Origin: CAYGVT01 sp964353355
GTDB taxonomy: Archaea; Thermoplasmatota; DTKX01; GCA-020343715
Length of the DNA stretch: 36,612 nt
NCBI GenBank assembly: GCA_964353355.1
Contig: CAYGVT010000165.1
Location: forward strand, 1 to 36,612
Reading direction: 5' to 3'
Shown here one piece after another: positions 8,567 to 17,342 of the stretch (the stretch's first letter is position 1; every line of letters starts with the position of its first letter). The notes beneath the pieces are model-generated. The model was given only the letters and a program-made list of their open reading frames with translations, was not told the origin of the DNA and ran no database searches. The position numbers and the translations under genes are program-made.

Positions 8567-11500
8567 CTAGGGGCCCTGCTTGGGCGCCGAGGGCGGTGGT
8601 GGCGGCGGTGGCCTTGTCGTCGGTGGCGCGGGAGTCGCCGGCCTCGCGGGCGCCTTCAATGGCGGTGGGAGGGCGGCCGTCGGGGCCGGGGCCGGGGCCG
8701 GAGCTGCCTTCGGAGGCTCCTTGCTCCCCGGCCTCTCGACCTCCTCCAGCTCCTCGGGCCCCTCCTCCGGCTCCGTCGCCTCCCCCTCCCCCTCCCCCTC
8801 CCCCTCCTCCTCCTCAGGTTCCTCCATGTCCGCGGGCGCGGCCTTCCTCTTGCGCATCAACACGAGGGCCACGGCGACCACGAGGACCACCACGACGATT
8901 GCGATGAGCGCGATGGCCGTGCCGCCCAGGCCGCCGCCGTCCCCGTCGCCGTCCCCGTCACCGCCCTGGTAGGGCACGGTGGCCTCGACGGTCGTCGTCT
9001 GGGGCCCTCGGCCCTTGGCGTTGACCGCGAGGAGGGCGTAGTGGTACGTCAAATTTGCCTGCACGTCCGTGTCGACGTAGCCAGTGACCGCCGCGAGGAC
9101 CTTGTGCTCGACAAGCGTCGTCGGGGTGGGCCCGCGCATGAGGACGTAGTTGATGATGGCCGAGCCGCCGTCGCCCTGCGGCGGGAGCCAGGCCAGGGTA
9201 ACCTTGCCGAAGTCGGGGGTGGCCGTCAGGTCGAGCGGCACGCCCGGCGGGACCAATATGACCTCGCCCTGGATGAGGACTTGCGCATGCGAGAGGTCGA
9301 GCCAGTCGGTCGGGTAGACCGTGACGCTCTCCCCGGCCCCCACCGTGATGCCGCGCCTGCCCGCCGTGGGCATGCCCCGCGGCTTGTTGGTCGAGTTCCA
9401 CACCGGCTCGGCCACGGCGTTGGACTGGAACTCGGCGTCGAAGGTCGCCGCCTGCGTACCGCCGTTGTGGACGGTGAGCGCGCCAAGGTCGTGCGAGGTG
9501 TTGAAGGAGAGCTCGGCGCCGCTCGCGGTCGTGATGTTGCGCACGCGGTAGAGGCGCTCGGCGCCGCCGAACACCTTCACCTGCGTGACGTTGATGGACT
9601 TGCCAGTGTCCGAGGTCGTGTATGTGACGGTGCCCAGGTAGGGGTCGCCCTTGGCGAAGGTGAGCGCGGCCCTGTCGCGAGAGCCGACATCGACGCGCGC
9701 GCCGTCGACGGAGTAGGAGGCCCTGCCGCCGCTGACGGCGGTCCAGTTGTATCTACCCGTGGCCGTGCCGTCGATGTTGGTCACGTAGTTCCCCTGCGGC
9801 AGCACGTAGCCCCTGCGGTCGGCGGCGGTGCCCATGAGCACCGGCAGCGGTTGGGCGCCGCCGATGGAGCTCACGACCTCGCCCTCGGGGGTGACGTGGA
9901 TGCTGCCACCGCTCCCGTCCTCGACGGACGAGACGGCCTGCCCGGCCACCAGGTCGAGCACGCCCCCCGCGCCGCCCGGCAGCGACCGCTCGCCGCTGAT
10001 GACGGAGTAGGGCACGAACATGATGCCGACCTCGCCGCCCCACAGGGTGCCGTCCGAGCGCAGGAACCGCCACTCCCAGTAGGTGCCGTCCTTGAGTATC
10101 TCCACGAACGGCGGGAAGTCGTTGGCCGTGTCCGCGTCGTCGGCGATCTTTGCCTTCGCGGGGTCCTCGCTCGACCACCACACCCTGTCCGGGTCGTAGA
10201 CGTAGATGCGCGCGTGCGTGGCGTCCACGTCCTCGACGAGGTAGGGGACCATCGAGTGGCCCTCGACGCCCATCATCACGGCCAGTATGCCGAGCTCATT
10301 GCTGTCGATGGCCGCGCGGACCTGCTCGAGCATCGCGCCCATGCCCGTCGCGGGGTTCGCGTCGGACGAGGGCACGAGCTCATAGGGCCTCGCTGCCATG
10401 AGCACGCCGAGCGCCTCCGCGCTCAGCTGCGACCCGTGCATCCAGTCGATGTGCCGCTCGACCGTGCCGCGGCGCTCCAGGTCGTCGACCGAGTTCGCGC
10501 CGGACTGGAGCTCGGACGGGAGCACGTCCCCGTGGAAGATCTCCAGGGAGAGCGCGTCCATGCCGTAGCACTCGCCGCCCTGGCCGATGAACCAGTAGGC
10601 CGAGCCGTAGATGCCGGCCGCGAACGGGTCCGGCCCGATGATCTGCGTCGACTCGTAGCCACCGTACATGAGGCCGCCGCCCGCGGCCGCCGTGGGCGCG
10701 CCCTTGGCCACCCAGTAGTTGGCGAAGACCTCGTCGGAGCCGAAGGTGTCCTTGAACGCGCCGTTCTCCCAGAAGCCCTGGGGGTACGTCAGGGGGTCCT
10801 TGGACGGGTTTGCGAAGGGCATGCCCCAGTCGAGCGGCCACTGTGGCATCGGGTAGACCTCGATGGGGTCGGCCGTGGAGGCCTCGCCCGCCAGGGTGCG
10901 CACCACGATGGGGTTGGGCGCGTGCGGCACGTCGGCCGCGATGGTGAACGAGTAGCTCGTGTCGGGGTCGCCCTCCGGCAGCCAGGTGGGCACGGTGCCC
11001 GTGGGCACGTCGCCGATGATTATCTGCGCGCCCATCAGGTTGGTGCCCGTGATGGTCACCTCCATGCCCACCCAGACGCGCCTCGGCGAGAAGGTCTCGA
11101 GCGTGGGCGGGAGCGGGCGGACGTGGACAGAGGCGCGCGAGACGTTGTCGGCGCCTGGCGGGTCGTGCGCGAGGCCGTCGGTGACCTGCAGCTCGAACAC
11201 GAAGTCGACGGGGGAGTCGCCGATGCGCGGCCGGAAGGTGGGCTCCTCCGAGTGCGGGTCGTCGAGCAGGGCCGTGAACGCGCGCGGGGCGATCTGCGTC
11301 CAGGAGTAGATGAGGGTGTCGCCGTCCGGGTCGTAGCTCTGCGCGCCCGAGAACTGGACCGACGCGCCCTCCACGACGTCCTGGCCCGAGCCAGTCATCG
11401 CGATGGGCGGCCGGTTGTAGACGCCGCTCGTGAAGATGATGAAGGGATTGATGCTCTCGGAGCGGCGCATCGGGGAGCTGAAGGGCTGCGCGTCGATCCT

Positions 11501-12865
11501 GATCTTGGCCTGGAAGGTGTCCATGGCGGTCAGCGACCACACCTTCTGGGTCATGGTCGACGTCGCGTCGAGGATTGGCTCGTAGGTGGTGCCGTTGTCG
11601 GGCGAGAAGTAGAGCTTGAACGAGGTGATGGACGTGACGAGGCCGGTGATGGACCACCTGATGAGGTGCTGCTCGCCGCCGGGCAGCACGAGCCCGCCCC
11701 CGATCCACGGGTTGGGGTCGATGAGGAAGACCGTCACGGTGCTGGCGTCGTTGAGGACGCGCATGTCGGCAACGCTCTCGTCGGAGTCGAGGAACTTGGG
11801 CGGGGAGCCCCACAGCGCGGTCGCCCGCACCCTGACCTGCTCGGAGTCGGGCATCGTGGGGACTATCCAGGGCTCGGTCCCGTCGTTGGCGGTCGAGGCC
11901 GAGATGGCGGTCCACACCTGGCCACCGTCCGTGGAGTAGTGGAGGCTCACGTTCACGATGGGCGCGTGGGGGTCAGACACGGTCCTCCAGGTGATGTCGT
12001 ACCTGTGGCTGGTCAGGAGCGTCTCGCCTCCGTTGAGGCTGGTGAGGAAGATGATGGGCGAGCGCAGCGTTATGGGGGCGGTGTCGTTCTCGCTCGCGAC
12101 GAGCCGCTGGCCCATGTCGGAAATGGCACGCACCCGGAGCTGGACCATGGCATCCTCCATGAGCGGGGGCGCCCACCACACGCCGCCCTTGTCGGGCGGG
12201 ATGTAGTCGAACTCGCCGCCGAGGGCCTTCCACTCGCCCCAGTCGGCCTCGTCCCGGATGCGCATCTGCATGTCAAGGCCCTTCACGAGCTGCCGGCCGT
12301 CGTAGAGCTGCCACTTGAGCAGGTAGTAGCGCCCCGCGCTCACAGTCGTGGGCGCGCCCGTGAACCGCACGATGGTCGTGGTCTCGATGGTGAGGTCGGC
12401 GTCCGAGTCGTCCGAGGCCAGCGGCTCGCCCGTGGAGCCCTCGCTGCTGACCCAGTCAGCGCGGATGCGCACGGTGGTCGAATCCACGTTGATGGGCACG
12501 AGCCACGTGTAGGCCTGGCGTCGGCTGTTGGTGATGATGACAATCTCGTTGGGGAACGTCCGCCCGGCGTCGGTGGAGAACGTGAGGTGGATGGCGCCCT
12601 CGATGCTGCTGGTCGTCCAGGCGACGTCGTATGTGGAGCCGCCCTTGAGCACCTCGCCGCCGTTGGGGGAGTTCAGCACGATGGTCTCGCCGACGGCCCC
12701 CGCCGGCCCGACCGGGGACATTGGCAGGATGGGCAGCGAGAGCAGGAGCGCGAGGAGCAGGGCACCGAGGGGGCCCGCGCCCCCTCGCCTTCCGAGCGAA
12801 TTCCCAGATCTCCCGTCCAACCGCGCAAGGCCAGCACGCGTCGCACGCACGTTTCCGACTTTCAT
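8567..12865 (-). CDS. Multi-domain surface protein with embedded C39/papain-like cysteine peptidase domain and acidic cytoplasmic tail
   Basis: This predicts 1432 residues from ATG 12865, just before a strong twin-arginine-free signal peptide (hydrophobic LLLALLLSLP). In order: Ig-like repeats with LNGGETL.....YDITW (residues about 60-420), a PKD-like domain (VQFSGAQSYDPDGDTLIYSW, near 500), an IPT/TIG domain (VWVGMEVTITGTNL, near 600), a peptidase-like domain with Cys766 in GECYGMDALS, His870 in EGHSMVPY and Asp891 in YVYDPD, a beta domain, a fibronectin type III domain (near 1230-1320), a membrane helix (AIALIAIVVVVLVVAVALVLM) and a tail rich in E, G, P and A. The Cys/His/Asp order and spacing fit C39-type papain-fold enzymes. 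It could process itself, a neighbouring stalk protein or outside substrates. Activity is inferred. The gene is followed within 23 bases by the FAD oxidoreductase gene. Confidence 0.85.
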   Translation of the reverse strand: MKVGNVRATRAGLARLDGRSGNSLGRRGGAGPLGALLLALLLSLPILPMSPVGPAGAVGETIVLNSPNGGEVLKGGSTYDVAWTTSSIEGAIHLTFSTDAGRTFPNEIVIITNSRRQAYTWLVPINVDSTTVRIRADWVSSEGSTGEPLASDDSDADLTIETTTIVRFTGAPTTVSAGRYYLLKWQLYDGRQLVKGLDMQMRIRDEADWGEWKALGGEFDYIPPDKGGVWWAPPLMEDAMVQLRVRAISDMGQRLVASENDTAPITLRSPIIFLTSLNGGETLLTSHRYDITWRTVSDPHAPIVNVSLHYSTDGGQVWTAISASTANDGTEPWIVPTMPDSEQVRVRATALWGSPPKFLDSDESVADMRVLNDASTVTVFLIDPNPWIGGGLVLPGGEQHLIRWSITGLVTSITSFKLYFSPDNGTTYEPILDATSTMTQKVWSLTAMDTFQAKIRIDAQPFSSPMRRSESINPFIIFTSGVYNRPPIAMTGSGQDVVEGASVQFSGAQSYDPDGDTLIYSWTQIAPRAFTALLDDPHSEEPTFRPRIGDSPVDFVFELQVTDGLAHDPPGADNVSRASVHVRPLPPTLETFSPRRVWVGMEVTITGTNLMGAQIIIGDVPTGTVPTWLPEGDPDTSYSFTIAADVPHAPNPIVVRTLAGEASTADPIEVYPMPQWPLDWGMPFANPSKDPLTYPQGFWENGAFKDTFGSDEVFANYWVAKGAPTAAAGGGLMYGGYESTQIIGPDPFAAGIYGSAYWFIGQGGECYGMDALSLEIFHGDVLPSELQSGANSVDDLERRGTVERHIDWMHGSQLSAEALGVLMAARPYELVPSSDANPATGMGAMLEQVRAAIDSNELGILAVMMGVEGHSMVPYLVEDVDATHARIYVYDPDRVWWSSEDPAKAKIADDADTANDFPPFVEILKDGTYWEWRFLRSDGTLWGGEVGIMFVPYSVISGERSLPGGAGGVLDLVAGQAVSSVEDGSGGSIHVTPEGEVVSSIGGAQPLPVLMGTAADRRGYVLPQGNYVTNIDGTATGRYNWTAVSGGRASYSVDGARVDVGSRDRAALTFAKGDPYLGTVTYTTSDTGKSINVTQVKVFGGAERLYRVRNITTASGAELSFNTSHDLGALTVHNGGTQAATFDAEFQSNAVAEPVWNSTNKPRGMPTAGRRGITVGAGESVTVYPTDWLDLSHAQVLIQGEVILVPPGVPLDLTATPDFGKVTLAWLPPQGDGGSAIINYVLMRGPTPTTLVEHKVLAAVTGYVDTDVQANLTYHYALLAVNAKGRGPQTTTVEATVPYQGGDGDGDGDGGGLGGTAIALIAIVVVVLVVAVALVLMRKRKAAPADMEEPEEEEGEGEGEGEATEPEEGPEELEEVERPGSKEPPKAAPAPAPAPTAALPPPLKAPARPATPAPPTTRPPPPPPPSAPKQGP
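8779..8812. repeat. Six-base tandem repeat inside the acidic tail
   Basis: About five copies of a CCCCCT/AGGGGG-type hexamer encode an EGEGEGEG run in the cytoplasmic tail of the surface protein. The run keeps frame in multiples of two codons, so slippage would change tail length without breaking the gene. Confidence 0.6.
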
Positions 12866-13388
12866 GGTCCTACCCACCGGAGCGAGACCGGTCCTGCCAC
12901 GGGACGTCGCGCCCACCTTACATGGGGGGGCGCGTGCCAGGTGCCAGGTCGGTCCGGCAGCGTATAAGAAAGCCCCCTATTCAACCTTTGCCAGGAGAGC
13001 ACCTGCCTGGCGGGGACCCCCAGGCCTGGAAATCGGGTCCAATGGTCCAAGGACGTGCCCTCGCACAGGGCGCCCGCCCAGGCCCCGAAGCTGCCGGGCA
13101 CCCCTCCCTCGCCACGAGGGCCCAGGGGCGATATGGGTGCATCCGCGGGATGGCCAGGCGTCACACCTCGATGGAACCGCCCCATTCTTGGCATTCCGTG
13201 AGAATCCCTGCCAGCATACCGTCCCGCGCGACCAGTACCATCCGCGAGAATCGTTGGACAACCCTTAAATCGGACACATTCGTGGATATGCCAGGCCGCA
13301 ATCAGAGCGTAGGTTCTTCCCCACCCCAAGGGGATCTGTGGGCGCCGGTCGCGGCGACGCTCGAGGAACCCCCAGAGGTGATTGAGGA
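12866..13388. other. 523-base intergenic region between two divergent surface-protein genes
   Basis: No convincing protein or known RNA gene is seen. The region holds a possible minus-strand TATA (CTTATACG, near 12961-12968) about 100 bases upstream of ATG 12865, and a possible plus-strand TATA (CCTTAAATCG, near 13263-13272) about 120 bases upstream of ATG 13389. The middle (about 12985-13160) is GC-rich with several short inverted repeats, for example around 13042-13062. A Shine-Dalgarno sequence lies at the right end. It could carry long leaders or a small regulatory RNA, but the sequence alone does not show one. Confidence 0.4.
13375..13382 (+). promoter_or_regulatory. Strong Shine-Dalgarno site of the ten-repeat surface protein
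   Basis: GAGGTGAT is fully complementary to the usual 16S rRNA tail and lies six bases before ATG 13389. An in-frame TGA at 13383-13385 sits between it and the start, so 13389 is the only possible ATG start. This gene is leadered, in contrast to several leaderless neighbours. Confidence 0.8.
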
Positions 13389-16300
13389 ATGACGACCGTC
13401 TGTAGGTCTAGTGAGAGCAGGAATGTCTGGGCAAAGACCGCGCTGGTCTTGGTCCTCGCGGCGTTCATCGCGGTGCCGCTCGCCATCGTGCCGGACGGCG
13501 CGGAGGCGCAGGGCCCGGACCTGACCATAACGTTCTACTTGCACAACGTCACCCAGTCGCGCCAGGTCGGCAGCATCGCCACCCTGCGCATCATGGACAC
13601 GACCATGGGGACGGTCGAGAGGAACACCACCGTCCCGAACGTGAACTCGGTCCAGGACGACTGGTACCTCTACCCCACGCTCGCGAACGACACCGAGCTC
13701 ACAGGCACCGCCACCATGCACATGTGGGCGCTGCGCACGGTGAGGACGGGCGATAGCCGCGGAATGGCCATGGACTTCCGCCTCGAGGACTACGACGCCA
13801 CGGGCGCGATGGTCGCGACCATCGCCTCCGGCACGCTCAACGAGGGCAACATGATCAACGACTGGAAGGAGTACGCCGTCGTCACCAACGCCTTCCCCAT
13901 CTACGTGGTGCGCACCGGCCACACCGTGCGCGCGTTCTTCGAGCTCAACGGCAACTCCGCCAACTTCTACCAGCTCGCGTGGGGCGACAGCGTCTACCGC
14001 TCGCGCATCGACGTGACCAGTCGCGACTACATGGAGCTCGAGTCCCTGGAGTCCCTCGACTTCGAGGGCATCGCCCAGTCGACCTTTCCCTCTGACGCGG
14101 CCGACAAGGACATGACCTTCCACGCCACTGTCGTCGACCCGTTCGGCGGCTACGACGTGCGCGCGGTCTGTTGCACGCTCACCGACCCCGACGGCTTGGT
14201 CATCATGGACCAGGCGCCGATGGTGAAGACCGCGGGCTTCTTCAACACCTATCGCAACGAGTACTCCCTCCCGTGGAACTACGACGGCTTCCAGTCCGGC
14301 CCCTACAACCTGACGGTCGAGGCGGTCGACAACACCGGCTGGTACTACCGCTACCCCACCCACCCCGAGGACGCGACGTTCGGGGGCCACCTCTCCTCGA
14401 TGACAATCACGTTCTGGATAGGCGAGCTGCCCGTGCCGGTCACGGTCTCTGTCGTGGACGGCGCGGGCGCCCCCCTCGAGGGCGCCCTCGTGAGCCTCTA
14501 CAGGTGGGACCTACTCACCGACGTTTCAGGCAACGTGACCATGTTCGTCCCCAACGGCACCCACGTGCTCACCGTGAGCTGGCAGGACGTGGCCGTCAAC
14601 ACGACCTCCATCCTGGTCTCGGGCCCGACCACGGTGAACGTCACAGCGGACGTCTGGTCCTCCACCTTCACGGTCGTGGACGACGCGCTCGCGCCGGTCA
14701 TGGACGCGGTCGTGTTCATCGTGCACCCCAACGGCACGCAGCTGCCCGACTTCTGGCGCACCGACGGCCTGGGCTCGTTCGGCCTCATGCGCATGGCGGG
14801 CGGGGTCTACCATCTGCGCGTGCTGTGGCGCGGCGTCGACGTCTGCGACGGCGTCGTGCTCGTCAACGGCACCGGGCCGTTCGTCGTGGGGGCGCAGGTG
14901 CACACCCTCCGGTTCGAGGTCATGGACAACCTCGGCGCGCCCCTGGAGCTCGCCCAGGTCGTGGTGGCCAACACCTCCACGGGCCTGGTCGCCGACTCCC
15001 GCCTCACAGACCTCGACGGCAACGCCAGCTCCCGGCTGCCCGTGGGTGCCTACGACATCACCGTCTACTGGCGCAACGAGCGCGTCTTCGACGGCCTCGT
15101 TGGCTACATGCTCGATTCCTCGGACACGCTCGTGCTGCGCACGCGCGTGTACACCATCAGCGTCAACGTGGTCGATTCGATGGACATCACCCTCGACGGC
15201 GCCTTCCTCATCATGACCGCGACCTCCTCCCATTACATCCTCGATTCGGGCTACACCGACCAGGACGGCGACTACGAGGCGCGCACGCCCGGCGGCGGCT
15301 TCGACCTCGCGGTCTACTGGCGTGACATCCTGGTCAACCTCACGCTTGGTCAGGTCGTCACGGACGACGTCGAGCTCGACATCGTGGCCGCGGTCTACTG
15401 GGTGGACGTGTCCGTCCTCGACGACAGCGGCCAGCCCGTCGCGGGCGCGCTCGTGACCTTCACGCACTCCACCGGCCAGGGCTTCGGCAGCGAGACCGCC
15501 AACGCGGCGGGCGCGGCGAATTTCCGCCTGCCCGTGGGCCTCTACGGGGTGGACGTCGTCTGGGAGCAGTCAGTGGTCTACGACGATGCCCACGTCATCG
15601 ACGCCTCGGGCCCGCTCGTGCTTAACGTCGCGGTGTACTACCTGCAGATGCGCTTCCTAGACTCCAAGGACATCCCGCTCGGCAACGCGACCGTCGAGCT
15701 CTGGAACGCGACGACGGGCCGCTACATAGCGCGCGACTTCACCCCGGGCTCCGGCATCGTGGCCAACAGGCTGCCGGTGGGCTCGTACTCGTTGCTCGTG
15801 ACATGGGAGATGGGCGAGGTCCACCGCGGCATCCAGCGGCTCGACGACAGCCTGACCGTCACCGTGAGGTGCGCGGTCTACTACTTCGACCTGCACGTGG
15901 TCGACACCATAGACCAGCCGCTGAGCGAGGCGCTCGTGGAGCTCTCGAACGCCTCAAGTGGCCGTTGGATGGGCACGTTCATGACCAGCGTGGTGGGCTA
16001 CGTGGGCTACCGGCTGCCGGTCGGGAGCTACTCGATGCTCATCACCTGGTCCGACAGCCCCGTCCACAGGAGCACCACCGTCCTCAACCGTAACATCGAC
16101 ACCAAGATAGTCGCGCTGGTCTACCACGTGCGGTTCCACGCGGTCGACGGCCGTGGCGTGAACCTCGTGGGCGCGATGCTCGAGGTCAGCAACGCCACGA
16201 CGGACCGGCCCATGGGCACGCACATAACCAACAACACCGGCTCGAACACGCTCAGGCTTCCCATCGGCCTCTACCGGACGAGCGTCACCTGGATGGACAC

Positions 16301-17225
16301 CAACGTGTTCCGACAGGTGCTCGCCATCTCCTCCAACGACGAGGCGCTGCTCCACGTCGCGATCTTCTACGTGACGTTCCACGTCGTCGACGGCGACGGC
16401 ATCGACCTGCCCGAGGCCACCTTCCTGGTCACGAACGCGACGACGGGCGCGGTCCTCGGCACGGGCACGACCCCCGCGAACGGCACGCTCGTGTTCCGGT
16501 TGCCCCACGGACCGCTCTCGTTCTCGGCCAAGTGGATGGGCATCGAGATCAACTCCACGGGCGGGACGGTCTTCGAGGACAACATGGGAATCCGTGTCGA
16601 TGCCAAGGTATGGTACCTGACGGTGCACATCCGCGCCTCGGACGGTGCCGCGCTGCGGGGCGCGAAGGTCATCGTCGAGCGGGGCCTCGTCGCGGTCGCG
16701 GCCGCCACGACGGACTCGGGCGGGCTCGTGATGTTCAGGCTGCCCTACGGCCAGTACACCGTCAACATGACCTACAAGACGACCTACTACCTCACGCCCA
16801 TCGACGTGAGGCGCACGGAGCAGGTCGACCTCCAGTCCTCCCAGGTGATCGAGGTCAAGCTCACCGAGGACGAGTACCCCATCCCGTTCTACAGGACCAA
16901 CCTGTTCGCCATCATCATGGCGTTCGTCATCACCTTCGTCGTATTGGTGCTGATGTTCTACTACGTCCTCAAGAGGCGCGAGGAGCGGTACAACCACGAG
17001 GTGGCCGAGGAGGCGGGGGAGAAGGCCCCCGAGGAGGAGGGCATCGACGCCAAGGAGGGCGCTGGCTCCAAGGAGGACGCCGACACCGAGGAGGGAGTGG
17101 ACGTCATCCCCGTGGTGAAGGAGCCCGCGGCTCCCGCCAAGGAAACCCCCAACGAGGACGAGGTCGAGGACGAGGTCGAGGACGAGATCGACCGCCTCAT
17201 CAAAGAGTCCTCCGACGAGAGCTAG
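13389..17225 (+). CDS. Surface stalk protein with ten carboxypeptidase-regulatory/Cna-B-like beta-sandwich repeats
   Basis: This predicts 1278 residues. A signal peptide (ALVLVLAAFIAVPLAIVPDGAEA) covers about residues 15-40. A unique N-terminal region of about 310 residues is followed by ten repeats of about 80 residues (about 350-1155). Each repeat runs VVD..G.PL..A.V...NATTG.......G....RLPVG.Y...V.W, the pattern of carboxypeptidase-regulatory-like / Cna-B-like sandwiches. A membrane helix (FAIIMAFVITFVVLVLMFYYVL, about 1173-1194) and an acidic cytoplasmic tail of about 85 residues end it. No catalytic residues are visible; an extended adhesive or spacing rod is the likely role. It is divergent from the peptidase-containing surface protein across a 523-base gap, so the two may be partners. 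Many NxT/NxS sites suggest glycosylation. Confidence 0.85.
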   Translation: MTTVCRSSESRNVWAKTALVLVLAAFIAVPLAIVPDGAEAQGPDLTITFYLHNVTQSRQVGSIATLRIMDTTMGTVERNTTVPNVNSVQDDWYLYPTLANDTELTGTATMHMWALRTVRTGDSRGMAMDFRLEDYDATGAMVATIASGTLNEGNMINDWKEYAVVTNAFPIYVVRTGHTVRAFFELNGNSANFYQLAWGDSVYRSRIDVTSRDYMELESLESLDFEGIAQSTFPSDAADKDMTFHATVVDPFGGYDVRAVCCTLTDPDGLVIMDQAPMVKTAGFFNTYRNEYSLPWNYDGFQSGPYNLTVEAVDNTGWYYRYPTHPEDATFGGHLSSMTITFWIGELPVPVTVSVVDGAGAPLEGALVSLYRWDLLTDVSGNVTMFVPNGTHVLTVSWQDVAVNTTSILVSGPTTVNVTADVWSSTFTVVDDALAPVMDAVVFIVHPNGTQLPDFWRTDGLGSFGLMRMAGGVYHLRVLWRGVDVCDGVVLVNGTGPFVVGAQVHTLRFEVMDNLGAPLELAQVVVANTSTGLVADSRLTDLDGNASSRLPVGAYDITVYWRNERVFDGLVGYMLDSSDTLVLRTRVYTISVNVVDSMDITLDGAFLIMTATSSHYILDSGYTDQDGDYEARTPGGGFDLAVYWRDILVNLTLGQVVTDDVELDIVAAVYWVDVSVLDDSGQPVAGALVTFTHSTGQGFGSETANAAGAANFRLPVGLYGVDVVWEQSVVYDDAHVIDASGPLVLNVAVYYLQMRFLDSKDIPLGNATVELWNATTGRYIARDFTPGSGIVANRLPVGSYSLLVTWEMGEVHRGIQRLDDSLTVTVRCAVYYFDLHVVDTIDQPLSEALVELSNASSGRWMGTFMTSVVGYVGYRLPVGSYSMLITWSDSPVHRSTTVLNRNIDTKIVALVYHVRFHAVDGRGVNLVGAMLEVSNATTDRPMGTHITNNTGSNTLRLPIGLYRTSVTWMDTNVFRQVLAISSNDEALLHVAIFYVTFHVVDGDGIDLPEATFLVTNATTGAVLGTGTTPANGTLVFRLPHGPLSFSAKWMGIEINSTGGTVFEDNMGIRVDAKVWYLTVHIRASDGAALRGAKVIVERGLVAVAAATTDSGGLVMFRLPYGQYTVNMTYKTTYYLTPIDVRRTEQVDLQSSQVIEVKLTEDEYPIPFYRTNLFAIIMAFVITFVVLVLMFYYVLKRREERYNHEVAEEAGEKAPEEEGIDAKEGAGSKEDADTEEGVDVIPVVKEPAAPAKETPNEDEVEDEVEDEIDRLIKESSDES

Positions 17226-17342
17226 GGCGTCTCAGGGACGAGGGCGGCCCCCGCCACGGGACTGGCCTGGCCCTCCAGGATGGGATGCGCCACGGGTCAG
17301 GGCGCTCGCCGACAAGGGCCGCTCCGCCCCGCCCGCCCCGTC

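Noticed and set aside
9041..12967. Very long open frame (about 1300 codons) on the plus strand opposite the surface/peptidase gene
   Set aside because: It is rich in Arg, Gly, Asp and Val with no domain pattern, and mirrors the codons of the minus-strand gene, whose signal peptide, domains and anchor are clear. High GC makes such antisense frames common.
12950..13260. Possible RNase P RNA or SRP RNA in the long gap
   Set aside because: No conserved motifs such as the RNase P CR-I/CR-V elements or the SRP helix 8 tetraloops could be found on either strand.
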